In this document: positions 49,262 through 61,339 of the stretch, piece after piece | Numbering within the stretch: position 1 is the first letter of the stretch | How the letters are laid out: each line of letters opens with the position of its first letter | Assembly (NCBI GenBank): GCA_013399305.1 | Contig: VXAI01000195.1 | Coordinates: 1,415,244 to 1,479,243, forward strand | Origin: Rostratula benghalensis | Taxonomy: Eukaryota; Chordata; Aves; Charadriiformes; Rostratulidae | Direction of reading: 5' to 3' | DNA length: 64,000 nt | The notes under the pieces: model-generated | Databases searched by the model: none | Told to the model about the DNA's origin: nothing | What the model saw: the letters and a program-made list of their open reading frames with translations, nothing else | Position numbers and translations under genes: made by a program

Positions 49262-51715
49262 CTGGCCAGGGTCCCGCAGCGTACCGGTAGCGGAGACGAA
49301 AGCCGCGGTTTCCCGCGGTAGGGGGGCGGGGGGCGGGCAAGGCCGCAGGAAGGTGAAGTCGCTGCGGTCGGAGCCAGGGGAGAAGCAGGTGCTGTAGCAC
49401 TGGAACTGGGCGTCGGTGGGTCGCAGGGTAACCTCCATGTACTTAAGAGTGCCATCAGAGCTGAGCTGGAGCTTGGGGCTGGAGTGCTTGAAGAAGTCCC
49501 GGGAGGGAGACTCGCTGAGCCAGCAGCAGCAGTAGGGCGAGATGGCAGCACGGCCTGTGCGCCGGAGGCACCGTGCAGCCAGGAGGGTGACAGTGGCGAG
49601 CGCCATGGTGCTAACAGCTGCCAGTGCAATGATCAGGTAGAGGGTCAGGTCTGGCTTCTCCTTGGCACCAGCCAGGAAATCCCGAGGCTTGTAGCTCTCC
49701 TCCCGGGCTGCTTCCTCCAGGGCCACAGTGATGGTGACAGTGGTGGAAAGGGGTGGGTTGCCATTGTCTGTCACCTGGACAATGAGTTGCTGCACTGCTG
49801 TGTCAGTATCTTGGAGGGCACGCGCCGTCCGCACCTCCCCAGTGTACAACGACATGTGGAACAAGGAGGGGTTGGTGGACTGTGGCAGCAGTCGGTATGA
49901 GAGCCAGGCATTGTGCCCAGCATCTGCATCCACTGCTGTCACCTTGGTGACCAAATATCCCAGTGGGGCAGACAGAGGGACCCTCTGGGGTGCCAGGACA
50001 TCACCGTCACTGGCAGGGTGCAGGATGGTGGGGGGGTGGTCATTCTGGTCCAGCACAAAGATGTAGACAGTAACATTGGCATGGAGTGGGGGAGACCCTG
50101 AATCCCGCACAGTCACAGAGACCGGCAGAACTTGCAGCAGCTCGAAGTCAAAGGTGCGCTGAGCATAGAGGTTGCCATTGTCAGGATTGATGTGGACAAA
50201 GGAAGAGGTGGGGGCACCCTGCACTTGCCCACTCTCTATGGAGTAAACAAGCCGGGAATTATCCCCGTCATCGGGGTCTGAGGCAGAGACAGTACACAGC
50301 AGGGAGCCAGGTGGGTTGTTCTCCAAGAGGAAGGCATCGTAGGAGGGCTGCAAGAAGTGTGGGGGGTTGTCATTCACATCAGATATGTTAAGGAGCAGCG
50401 TGAGCGTTGTGGTGAGGGTGGGAGACCCACCATCCTGGGCAATCAGCTCCACTATGTACTGTGAAGTAGACTCTCGGTCCAGGCTCTCCCTGGTGACCAG
50501 GGAGAAGTGGTTCTGAAGGGACCTGATAGAAAAAGGCACATCAGGGGAGATCTCCAATCTCACATCCCCATTGGCCCCTGAGTCTCGGTCCCGTACATTA
50601 AAGAGCCCCACAACAGTCTCTGGTGGGGTGTCTTCTGGCACCGGGTTCAGGAGGGAGGTGAGAAGTACCTCTGGGGGATTGTCATTGGCATCCTCCACTT
50701 CCACTCGTAGCACACAGTGGCCCTCCATCTCTGGGACCCCACTATCATGGGCTCGCACATAGATCTCATAGAAAGGGGACTCCTCAAAGTCCAAGGCCCC
50801 ACTCACCCAGACCTCACCACTCCAGGGATCCAAGGCAAAGAGCCTTTGGACAAAGTCGGAGGTGTGAACCCCAAAAGAGTACTGCATCTCCCCATTGGGG
50901 CCCTCATCAGGGTCAGAGGCATTGAGTCGGAGAAGCAGGGCCCCCACAGGTGTGTTTTCTGGGACTTGCACCTTGTATGCGGCACGGTCAAAGGTGGGTG
51001 CATTGTCATTGACATCCAGGACCAGGACCGTTATCTGTGCCGTGCCCGAGCGGGCTGGGCTACCCCCATCCATGGCCGTCAGCACCAGCTGCAGCTCTGG
51101 CTGCTCTTCCCGGTCCAGGGCACGCTCCAGCACCAGCTCCGGGAAGAGTTTGCCATCCTGCTGCTGCTTGACGTCCAGGGAGAAGTGGGAGTTGGGACTC
51201 AGCCGGTAGGAGCCCACAGCATTGGTGCCCACATCAGGGTCCTGCGCGCTCTCCAGGGGGAAGCGTGCAGCCACTGTGGCAGACTCGGCGATGCGCAGGG
51301 TGCGGTGAGCAGTGGGGAAACTCGGGGAGTTGTCGTTCAGATCCACAATCTCCACTTCCAGGCGGAAAAGCTGCAGGGGGTTCTCTGCTACCACCTGCAC
51401 CGACAGCACGCAGCTGGCAGCCACTCCACACAGACGCTCCCGGTCCAGCTGCTGGCTCACCACCAGCGCCCCACTGTCCAGGCGCACGGCAAAGTGGCGC
51501 AGACTCTCCTCTGAGCCCAGGCGCAACTTGCGACCCGGTAGCTCCTCCACCTTCAAGCCCAGGTCCCGGGCCACGTTCCCCACCACGGTTCCCACCTCTG
51601 ACTCCTCAATCACCGAGTAGCGGATCTGCCCGGAGACCCAGCCCCAGCCGCAGAGTGAAAACAAACTCAGTACTTGCCATTTCCAGGCGGGTCGCTGAAA
51701 GCTGACGCTCTCCAT
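49262..51715 (-). CDS. PCDHGC5: Protocadherin gamma-C5-like variable exon
   Basis: This intact single exon has 818 codons. With the 124-residue constant region it gives 942 residues, next to about 944 for the mammalian gamma-C5 I recall. Its signal peptide region (WKWQVLSLFSLCGWGWVSGQ) and the following SVIEESE are very close to mammalian gamma-C5, as is the tail block DGTLKYMEVTLRPTD and the later CFSP-SD-SDFTFLRP element. Six cadherin repeats with DxNDNxP linkers are present, followed by a membrane helix at about 690-714 (LTLYLIIALAAVSTMALATV) and a 104-residue private cytoplasmic segment with a CCCW cluster near the membrane. The exon ends DPGQ then GTGAGA, phase 0. The start is fixed by the only ATG properly placed before the signal peptide. 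Unlike the mammalian order, in which C5 is the last variable exon, two more variable exons lie between this one and the constant exons. The assignment rests on remembered protein sequence, not on a search. Confidence 0.9.
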
Positions 51716-52000
51716 GTCCGTGTGCGTCCGGCCCGGGACGCAGCAGGCGCTGGGGAGCTGTGAAAAAATCCCTGGGTCTCTCTTCTACAGCTTGAAAAAC
51801 AGCTCCGGGGCTCTAGCAGGCTGCGGCTCTGACTGTCAGCCTCCAAGCAGAGGGGGTGGACTGGGGGAGGGGAACTGAATCACAGCCCCAGTGCGGAGGT
51901 GGAAGGGGGGGAGGTGAAGCAGATTCCCCCCTCGCTTCAGATCAGCACCCGATTGGTCGAGAGCTCCGTCCCCTCTCGGTCAGCCGTGGCTCCCCGAAGA
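51716..52000 (-). promoter_or_regulatory. Presumed promoter of the gamma-C5-like exon
   Basis: A CCAAT box in minus orientation at 51956-51952 (CGACCAATCGGG context) lies about 240 nt upstream of the ATG. The region is moderately GC-rich with no TATA box. Function is inferred from position. Confidence 0.45.
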
Positions 52001-55000
52001 TGCAGGAAGCAGGGGCCTGAGCTGACATAAGTGGGACTGCCACCCCCGGCCTCCTCTCTGCCAGCCTGAGTCACTTGCTCCGACAGCTTGCTTCCCGTTC
52101 GCAGGGAAACTGCACGTCCTGGCAGCCTGGAAGCTAGGTACAAGCTCTCCCTGTGCACTCCTCCCTTCCACAATGGTGGCTTCACATCGAGCCCACAGAC
52201 AAAGGGCAGCTGTCATGAACGCAGGCCAAAGGACTTTTCATGCCCGATGAAAAGGTGCTTGTTAGAGCCCTGAGGTGCCAGGGGCTCTTCTCCCACCCCT
52301 TTTCTCCCCTCACAGCTAATGCTTTGGCTGCTGCTTCCTGCGCCGCCACCCCCCCCCACACACAAACTGCCACCAGTGCCCCTTTTCACACAGAAGACCT
52401 CACACCAAGATGGGAAACACCCACCCCTGCCAGTTCCCAATGGGTGTCAGAGGCAAAAGGTGGAAAAGCAGAGATCGGTGCACCACTCAAAGCCAGATCA
52501 CAAATGTTCCCTGCACAAATCTCGCTGGACACCCCTTCCTCACCCTGGGACAAGGAGGGGTGGTCGGTCAACCTTCACAATACGCGAGTCACTGCAAATG
52601 CACGGAGCATGCCAACAGGCCCACTAGATCACCACCAGATCACAACATCAGGTCGGGATGTCAGATTAAGAAGGAGGCCCGAGCCTCCCACCTGGTAGAC
52701 ACACATACTGATGTTCTGTGGCAGATACAGCTTTGCAGCTAAGCAATCTCCTGGAGGGAGGGNNNNNNNNNNNNNNNNNNNNNNNNNNNNNNNNNNNNNN
52801 NNNNNNNNNNNNNNNNNNNNNNNNNNNNNNNNNNNNNNNNNNNNNNNNNNNNNNNNNNNNNNNNNNNNNNNNNNNNNNNNNNNNNNNNNNNNNNNNNNNN
52901 NNNNNNNNNNNNNNNNNNNNNNNNNNNNNNNNNNNNNNNNNNNNNNNNNNNNNNNNNNNNNNNNNNNNNNNNNNNNNNNNNNNNNNNNNNNNNNNNNNNN
53001 NNNNNNNNNNNNNNNNNNNNNNNNNNNNNNNNNNNNNNNNNNNNNNNNNNNNNNNNNNNNNNNNNNNNNNNNNNNNNNNNNNNNNNNNNNNNNNNNNNNN
53101 NNNNNNNNNNNNNNNNNNNNNNNNNNNNNNNNNNNNNNNNNNNNNNNNNNNNNNNNNNNNNNNNNNNNNNNNNNNNNNNNNNNNNNNNNNNNNNNNNNNN
53201 NNNNNNNNNNNNNNNNNNNNNNNNNNNNNNNNNNNNNNNNNNNNNNNNNNNNNNNNNNNNNNNNNNNNNNNNNNNNNNNNNNNNNNNCCCCCCGCCTATT
53301 CCATGAGCCACGATCGGGAGACAGGAGCATCATCCTGCCAGAGAGACGGAGCAAAGAACTTCGTGATTGGTGCAGTCACCGCCTGGTCCCACCTACGACC
53401 TGCTCTGGGGGAGGGGAGAAGGTATTCTTAAAGGGACAACGCAGCACAATGCTGTACAGATGGATTCCACAGGACCCAGAAACCAATACCTGCTCGGACT
53501 TGCTCATTCCCTGAGGGCTTCCAGCAATGCCACAGTCAGGAAGCTGTTGCAGTAACCCTGACTCGGGGATGTGCCCTGTCCCATCCCAGGCAGGGCCCCA
53601 GACAACACAGCTGGGTGCCTGACATTGCCATGGGCAACATAGGGTGCTGCACCCCTGGGAGTGGGTTTAGTGCTGCTGCTGTGCCTCAGCAGAAGCCTCT
53701 TGTGAAGCCCACGCAGTTTGGCAGTTTGGGAGAATCTGCCCAGTGTCCCGAAGTGTCCACCAAGGAGCTGGAGCAAGGGACAGGCTTCACATGGGTGACC
53801 CTGCTGTTGCTAGGGTCTGTTGCAGCCTGGGATGGGGATGCTGACAAGGCAGAAAAAGTATGGAGAAGGAGATGGCCCCATTCCAGGGGGCTAGAGCTCA
53901 CCCTGTGGAAAGGCTCAGATCCAGACGACTCAGGGAGCTAAGGGACACCTCATAGCATAACACATGACTTGCCACAGATATAGCCAGCACCATCCCCACT
54001 GTATCAGTTTGGTAGTCTGGCTGTTGCCCTTCAGAGCAAAGAGGTGTAAAGCCTTTGCAGGCTTGACACAGTCCATGGCATTGGGCTGATTCTTCTTTGA
54101 CCACAAAGAGTGAAAATCCAGGACCCAGAGTCAGCCCAGCTGATTTTTCACTACCAGTACCTTTCCAGTGTAGTACTGAGGAGTGTGAAAAGCCATGGCT
54201 AGGGCTAGGGGTTACCACCTGCCCATTATCATTCCCCTTCATCCCCACTCTCAAATCATTTACTGCCCCCACTCCTAGAGGCGTCTTGCCAGGACCTCTT
54301 TGTGGAAGGACATCCTTGTCCCCAGCTGTAGCACAACCCACACAATGCAGAAGAACATTTGCTTCTGCAGCTGCTGCAGCTATTCCCACCTGCCACAAAT
54401 CAGAAGTTCTGGGTCTGAGCAGAGATGCAAGAGGGAAGGGAAAAGAAAAAAAAAAAAAAAGGCAAAAAAAAAAAAAGGCATAAAATAATTCAGGAAGGTT
54501 TCTGTCTCTGCCTGTGATTTGGCCACAGCAAGTAGGCGGCACACACAGACCCACACCCAGCTTCCGCTGCACCTCACTTCCTCTGCTCTGAGGAACCAGT
54601 CACTCCTACAGACAGCCTCCCAGACAACAACTGCCTTGGAAACCCATCAGATCCTCCACCACCACCATCTCTGCTGGATCCGCTACCCAGGCTCATCTCT
54701 GAGGATCAAAGTGTTCCTGTAATTGAAAGCTCTTAATTAAGTTGCACCATTCCCACGGGGGAAGAAGCACAGAAGCTGCCTGCCATGCGCAAATACCTTC
54801 CTGGCTGCAGTTTGTTCATTCAGGACATTAGACTTCACCCGGCGATAGCATTATTACAAATCATGCAGGTTTTGTAATAGGATTATCAAAAATCCACCTC
54901 AGTGGAGGGCTCACCATCCTGCTCAGAGCCACAGTCCAGCTCAGCGGACCTGGCAAGAAGCTGGGGCAGTTGGCCATCTCCCTCCACCAACCCTGAAGCA

Positions 55001-55651
55001 AACATCCTTACAAAACTTCCATGGAAACAAAACCAGAGCCATCAGGAATCAAACATGAAGTGAGGCACAGATGGAAGGGCTGCTCTGTGGCCATGGTCTA
55101 TCAAATGGAGAAACCAGCATCGTCCTTCAGCTTTGCATACTACACTGTGGGAAGTGATGCCCCACTGCTCCACTGGCAGTTGGTGGCTCCCAGCCCCACC
55201 GGCAGCAGCCCACACCAGGGCACAACTCAGAGAGGCTATGTTCCCCTCCCAGTGCCCAACCCCGCAAGGGCTCTCCCCTCTGCTCTCATTTTGCACATGG
55301 AAGGAAATGTCATTAGCAGCAAGCTTTCTGCCAAGGATTTGCAAGTTATTGGCAAGCTGACCTCAGCCTCCACCGGTTACTCACACAAGGCATACCCAAA
55401 ACTGCATCCGAAAGACAGATGTTCAGCATGCTGAGCAAACAGAGGCTCTTGACTCTGCTGACCACAGTGCAAATGTCATTGACACTCTGGAAGTCTCATT
55501 TGACTTTGAAGAAGACCTGTTCAGCTATAGCTAAGCACTCTTTAGGGGCAGGGCGCAACTGGATGTTCCCCCCAACCCCAATATGCATATGGCACAAATG
55601 AACAATGGCTCTGCCCGGCACTGAGATATGCCAAGGAAGGAGCTACATTAC
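52001..55651. other. Interval between gamma-C3 donor and gamma-C5-like promoter, with gap
   Basis: This stretch is intronic for gamma-C3 transcripts. It contains a 525-base assembly gap and A-runs near 54.45-54.47 kb. I see no cadherin motif in the sequenced parts. Because of the gap, a small element could be missing, but a whole 2.4-kb variable exon would not fit unless the gap size is nominal. Confidence 0.6.
52763..53287. other. Assembly gap, 525 N
   Basis: A run of N between gamma-C3 and the gamma-C5-like exon, flanked by GGAGGGAGGG on the left and a C-run on the right. Confidence 0.99.
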
Positions 55652-58084
55652 CTCGGCAGGTGTGGGGAGCTGACTGGCAGTGCCCACGATCTGGTGGTAT
55701 AGCCCTGGCTCACCATTCCTCATGGTACTCTGGCGGCTCCCCAAGGGGCTGGAAGTGAAGGGCTTTTTACACAGGAGATCACTCTGGCGAGAGTCTGTGG
55801 TGAGATAGACCTGGTGGTAGAAGTTGGGTGGTGTGAGGCCACCCCGTACGGCGTCAATGTGGTGGAAAGGCCCTGGTGTCCTGTACAGGGTGCTCCTAGA
55901 GCTGTTGAACAGCTCCTTTGATTGCCTCCATTTGTAGCACTTGAAGATGCCCACTGACAACATGGTGATGAAGAAAGCTGCTGACACCAAAATCACAGCC
56001 AGGATGAGATAGAAAGTCACATGCTTCCTGGGATCATTGGCAGGTGCCACATCAGTGAGGTCAGTGAGCACCTCCTTGACCATCTCAGCCACAGAGATGG
56101 AGACAGTGGTACTGGCAGACAGCACAGGCTCCCCATGGTCTTTCAGCAAGATGACTAGTGTGTGCTGAGGACCATCATCCTCACGCAGTTGGCGGGCTGT
56201 GAAGATCTCCCCACTGTGCAGTGCAACTGAGAAAAGGCTAGGGTCAGTGGCCTGCAACAGAGTATAGGAGATCCAGGCATTGTACCCTGCATCTGCGTCC
56301 ACTGCCACCACCTTGGTGACCATGTGCCCAGGAGGACTGCCTGGTGCCACCACATCAGTATAGGTGGCGTTGGTGTTGGGATGAGGGTACAGCACAGTTG
56401 GGGCATTGTCATTGAGGTCAGTGACAAACACACTGACTGAGACATTAGTGGCCAAAGGTGGAGAGCCACCATCCTGGACCTGCACCATCATGCTAAACTC
56501 CACCTGGTCCTCATGGTCCAGAGAAGTGAGCAGGTAGAGGGTGCCATTCTCACGGTTGATGGAGAAGATGTGGCCTACAGTGGGGTCACCCTGCAAGAGG
56601 GTATAGGTAAGAAGGGCATTGCGCCCAAGGTCCGGGTCTGTGGCGGTCACATTAAGGATGGGAATGCCAGGCACATTGTTCTCTGGCACATAGACATCGT
56701 AAGAGTCCTGGGAAGACTTGGGTGCATTGTCGTTGACATCTGACACCTGAACCAGGATCTGTTTTACCGCAGACAAGGGTGGTGAGCCCGAGTCCTTGGC
56801 TGTGATAGTGATGTTATACTCTGATGCCGTTTCCCGATCCAGAGCTGCTTTCGTTTTCAAGGTGTAGTAATTTTTGAGGGAAGAGCTGAGCATAAACGGG
56901 ATCCCAGGAGAAATTAAGCAATTCACCAGACCGTTGTCATGGGAGTCCAAGTCCATAACACTCAGCAGAGCTACAACCGTTCCTGGGGCTGCATCTTCAG
57001 GCACAGGGCTGTACACAGAAGTCACTGTAACCTCTGGAGCATTGTCGTTCACATCCACAACTTCCACCAGCACTTTGCAATGAGCCACGCCAGGAACGGC
57101 ACCCTTGTCTTTAGCCTGTAAGTAAATCTCATACAGCTTTGTTTCCTCATAGTCCAGCTGACCCTTGACCCTCAACTCCCCCGTGGCTGAGTCCAGAGCA
57201 AAGAGTTCTCGTACCTTGGCGGGCGTGTGACTGCTGAAGGAATACACAATGTCTCCGTTGGGCCCATCATCCAGATCGTACGCACTGATCCGAGCAACCA
57301 GGGTACCACTAACTGTGTTTTCCCTCACGCTTGCCTTGTAGGTGGACTGGTTGAAGACTGGGGCATTATCATTGGCATCCACAACGTCAATGTGGATCTG
57401 CACATGGGCTGACCGTGGCGGGCTGCCTCCATCAAGCGCAGTCAAGACCAAGTGAAGCTCCCGTTGCTCCTCCCTGTCCAGCTCCTTCTCTAGCACCAAC
57501 TCTGCGTACTTGCTGCCATCCACCCTCGTCTGCACGTCGAGAGCAAAGTGCGGGTTGGCACTGAGCTGGTAGGTCTGCAAAGAGTTAATCCCCACATCGG
57601 GATCTTGCGCGCTCTCTAGCGGGAAGCGCGCTCCGGCCGCTACCGACTCGCTGATTTCCAGCCTCGCCTGGCTGCTGGGAAAAACCGGGTCGTTGTCATT
57701 GATGTCTTGGATCTCCACGGCGCCGCTGTACAGCTCCAGCGGGTTTTCCACCACGATCTCAAAACTGAGGGAGCAGGGAGAGAGCGCGCCGCAGAGCTCC
57801 TCCCGGTCTATCCGCTCGCTCACCAGCAGCGCGCCGCTCGTCAGATCCACCCCGAAGTACTTCTTGTTGCCGCCGGACACCACCCGCAACCGGCGTCCCG
57901 GCAGCCGTCCGAGGTCCAGCGCCAGGTCGGCTACCACGTTCCCCACCGCGGATCCTCTCCGCGCCTCCTCGGGAATCGCATAACGAATCGCGGCGGAAAC
58001 CCAGTCGGAAACGCCGAACAAAAGCAAGAGGCTCAGTACCTGCCCCGTCGTCACCCCGCGGCTCCTTACAGCAACGCCGTTCAT
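55652..58084 (-). CDS. PCDHGC3: Protocadherin gamma-C3 variable exon
   Basis: This intact single exon has 811 codons; with the constant region it gives 935 residues (mammalian gamma-C3 is about 934). Of two in-frame ATGs, I chose the second (MNGVAV), because it stands at the normal distance from the signal peptide (VLSLLLLFGVSDWVSA); the first, 60 nt upstream, would add an unusual basic leader. Six cadherin repeats with DxNDNxP linkers are followed by a membrane helix at about 689-713 and a 98-residue tail. The tail is diagnostic of gamma-C3: CYKWRQS, STLYRTPGP, DAVRGGL and YHQVYLTTDSRQSD all match features I recall in the mammalian protein. The exon ends PTPAE then GTAATG, phase 0. Known role: a broadly expressed C-type isoform of the gamma cluster in neurons and glia; mammalian gamma-C3 is reported to bind Axin1 and dampen Wnt signalling. 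Whether the bird protein does so is inference. Confidence 0.93.
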
Positions 58085-58500
58085 CGCACAGGACGGCCGC
58101 GCTCCCCGCTTCGTCCCCCCGCCCCGACTAGAAATCGTCAGCACGCCCCTTCATGCCGCGCTGCCCAGCGCTCCCCGGGAAGCGGCGTCCGGCGGGGACA
58201 GGGGCATTGCTGTGAGCGCTCTGCCGTGACTGACTCCCAGGCTCTCTCTGAGACCGTCTGTGCCTCATCCAGGCTCAGAGCGGGGCCGGGCCGCCAGATC
58301 CCCCCCCCCCGCTCCATCATTGGCCGACAGCGGCACACAGAGTCCCGGTCAATAACTGCACGGAGGCGCAGGGCCGCCGGAGTCCCGTCGCGGGGCGGCC
58401 GCCTGCCGAGCACCGCCAGAAGGGAGCGCGGCGGCCCCGACCCGAGGGCAGCGGAGCTAAAAACCGTCTGACCCTGGAGGGAGAGTACAGCCCTGAGGGA
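58085..58500 (-). promoter_or_regulatory. PCDHGC3: CpG-rich promoter of gamma-C3 with candidate CSE (CGCT) element
   Basis: This CpG-rich stretch lies directly upstream of the gamma-C3 ATG. On the minus strand it contains TGTGCCGCTGTCGGCCAATG (58338-58319): a CGCT core followed closely by a CCAAT box, about 240 nt before the ATG. Family knowledge: most clustered protocadherin promoters, including gamma-C3, have a conserved element (CSE) with a CGCT core, bound by CTCF, about 200 nt before the start codon, whereas gamma-C4 and C5 lack it. The match here is by position and core only. Confidence 0.5.
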
Positions 58501-61339
58501 AACCCAGCCAATAAGGATAGCAGGGCTGGGAAAGCGCTGGCAGCGGCAGCGTAGATCGAGCACGGGAACCGCGTGTGAGAGCAGAAAAGTGTAAGAGTTG
58601 GCGGAGAGGATGAGGCCAAAAGGGGTTATATGGAAATGGGAACAAGGGAGCGTTCCCCAGGAAAATCTCATTGGAAAGAGGCAGCCAGAGCAAAAAAGGG
58701 AGGTGGTGCAGGTGGGACGAAGGGCGTGGAGGGTCGGCCAGGGCACACAGGGCACCCGGGAGAGCCAGCCCCGGCACGACGCACCAGCTCCGAGTGTCCT
58801 TCGGGACGTTCAGGATGCCGATCTCCCACGCAGCCTTTTCCTGACATCCCACGGCTTCGCGACGTCGCCCCTCGGTGTGGCCGTCAAAAGGACGCGGATT
58901 TCGTGCTGCCGAGTTATGAGCAGCTCCTCGGGGCGTTGCACAAAGTTCCTGTTGCGGGATTCACGGGAGCAGCGCTCCTCCCGTTCCCCACTGTCCTAGC
59001 AGGCATTTTCCCCGACAAATGGTAGAAACCTCGGTTTAATACCTGCTCTCGCCACCTCACAGTTTCCTCTACAATACCTGTTTCCACTTGCCAGACGCAG
59101 AGAAATCACATTCTGCGAAGTGCTAGTTCACCGGGGGTAGGAGCGGCTCCTGTTCCCGTGCAGCCATAGCCCGGTGAGCGACGGCGCCGCGTAGACTACG
59201 GCACCGGCAGCTCCTGAGCGAGAAAGAGCCAATTCCCGGACTGCCTGTCTGTGTTTGGAGTTGTTGCTGTCACCAACAACTCGTGATACGTCGTATTTTC
59301 GACGTATATTTCGAGCGCCCACGCGGATAAAACTACCGCAATTTCGGCGTTCGTGGTCTGTCACCCTCTCAACTGCTCAGCTCTCAGAGTGCAATGGGAA
59401 GGGGCCAAGGGAGTTTGATAAGAGAGCAGCAGGAGCCCTGTCAAAACCCGTCTGTGGCCGAAAAGCACACCATCCTGCGTCACCAGGTTATCTTCCCACA
59501 GACGAGCCTGATAAGGAAGGGACGGATATGAAAAGAAATCTGGCTGGGAATCAGCGCCCATGCATTCATGCCCTTACGGAGAGAAACGACGAGGCTGTTC
59601 ACGCCCTGCAGAGCTGTCTCGGAAATGTTGCGGCTTGTTCTCTGGTAGCCCGCTGCTTGTCGTGGCTGAGCACGTTGTGGAAGGGCTGCAAATCACCCGC
59701 ACCAACGTGGGAGACACGACACACACCACAGCGATAGGGACCTCGGTTCTGGCTACGTCTCCTTGCGCCGCACAGTCTTGTCAACTGCCGGGAACACACG
59801 CGATCCACCCAGAAGGACAATATGAGATGAACCAATGATAGAAACCGGGTCGGCACAGTCTCTGCATGCTCGGCTATTTCCTTTTCTACCAAGTAATCGT
59901 TGCCAAAAGGTATGAGCGCTACTCACCATTCTTATCATCAGCCCACAGAATGTGATAAAAGTATGGGCTTCACACGGATAAAATCCAACGTTATTAATCT
60001 AATGCCAGATTTTGATAGAATTTAATTCTAGAGCCATTTAAAGAGAGAACGAAAACTTTATAGTTCACCCACCGCAACTGCATTGTGCATGTAAATAGGA
60101 ACTGTTATGCTACTTTTTTAGCTTTGGAGCACTTCTGTAACACACCGTGTCTGCAGGCTTGCAGTGCTGACAGCAGATTTCTTTTCTTACAGGCCCTTAT
60201 GCAACCAAATCCCAATTCCCTTTCTCTCTTACATATAAACTAAAAAGAAGAAAATCTATAGCTCGCTCTGAGACAAATCTTGAAACAGTCTTCAGCCACT
60301 TATTTTCTTATTTTCTGTGAAATAAGCCCCGAATCTTGTTTGTTTGTTTGGGTTTCTTTTTTAACCACTGCTCGTTTCCTAAAGCCTAAGACCACTGTGT
60401 CTTCCCTAAACTCTGATTACTGAGCAACTTCTCTAGTGTGCATATCGGAGTTCTGAAGGAGTTTCTCTTTATATGAGTGCACCCGTATTCAGATTCCCTT
60501 GTCCGCTTGATCCCAGCAGCAGTAGAACTGCCAAGAAGCGGAGAGCTGCGTACAGCAAAGAAATCTCAGAAAGGCATGGAAGACTGAAAATTTCCACTTC
60601 CCATATTCCAACTGATCTGGAGACATTATGTCTCCCCCACTTTGACAGGAAGACCGAATATTGAAGGCGATGCCCCCAAGCTCCTGAAAACACCATTTAG
60701 AGGGCGAGAAGTGGAAACGGGCTAAGGGGAAAGGCGCCTTTACCCTGTACTAGGAATTCCTTCAGGGGTGGGTTCAAGACAAACCCCAGCCAGAGCCACT
60801 CACTCCGATGCTCTTCCCAGCTCTGCCGATGCAAAAAAAAAAAAAAAGAGCTTTGCTCGCCCAAACCAGTCTCTGCTCGGCTCCGGGCTCAGAGCTACAG
60901 TGAGGCACCAGTCCCAGCACCCCAGATGAACAGGAAGTGTTAGGTCATGGGTGTGCACACCTTCATTTTGAGGCGTTCAGAGTATGAAAAGAACCCAGGT
61001 GAAAAGGAAAACAGACATACAGAGTCACTGCTCTCATTGAATGAACAGCCCGGGACAGATCACAGATTGTTATCACATTGTACTTAAATCTGGCAGAGAC
61101 AATAAATAAAGCAGTCACTAGGCCAAGACGAAATGGTTGTTTAAGTTTCAGACCCCATGACCCTCTTGCCACTGCTTCCAACCCCATGCCCATGCTACCA
61201 CCCCAGCTCACTGAAACTAGCACCCCGAGTAGGACAGACAGACAATTGTACTAACAGAGTACTGACAACATACAACTGTCCTCGGTCCTCAAGGGACACA
61301 ATCGACAATTCATGGATAAAACTGTGGATGCCGCTCGAG
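58501..61339. other. Interval between the broken exon and gamma-C3 promoter
   Basis: No cadherin motif, CR1 copy or RNA gene is seen. The right end of the GC-rich area fades near 59.9 kb into ordinary AT-rich sequence. A 15-base A-run lies near 60.83 kb. Confidence 0.6.
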
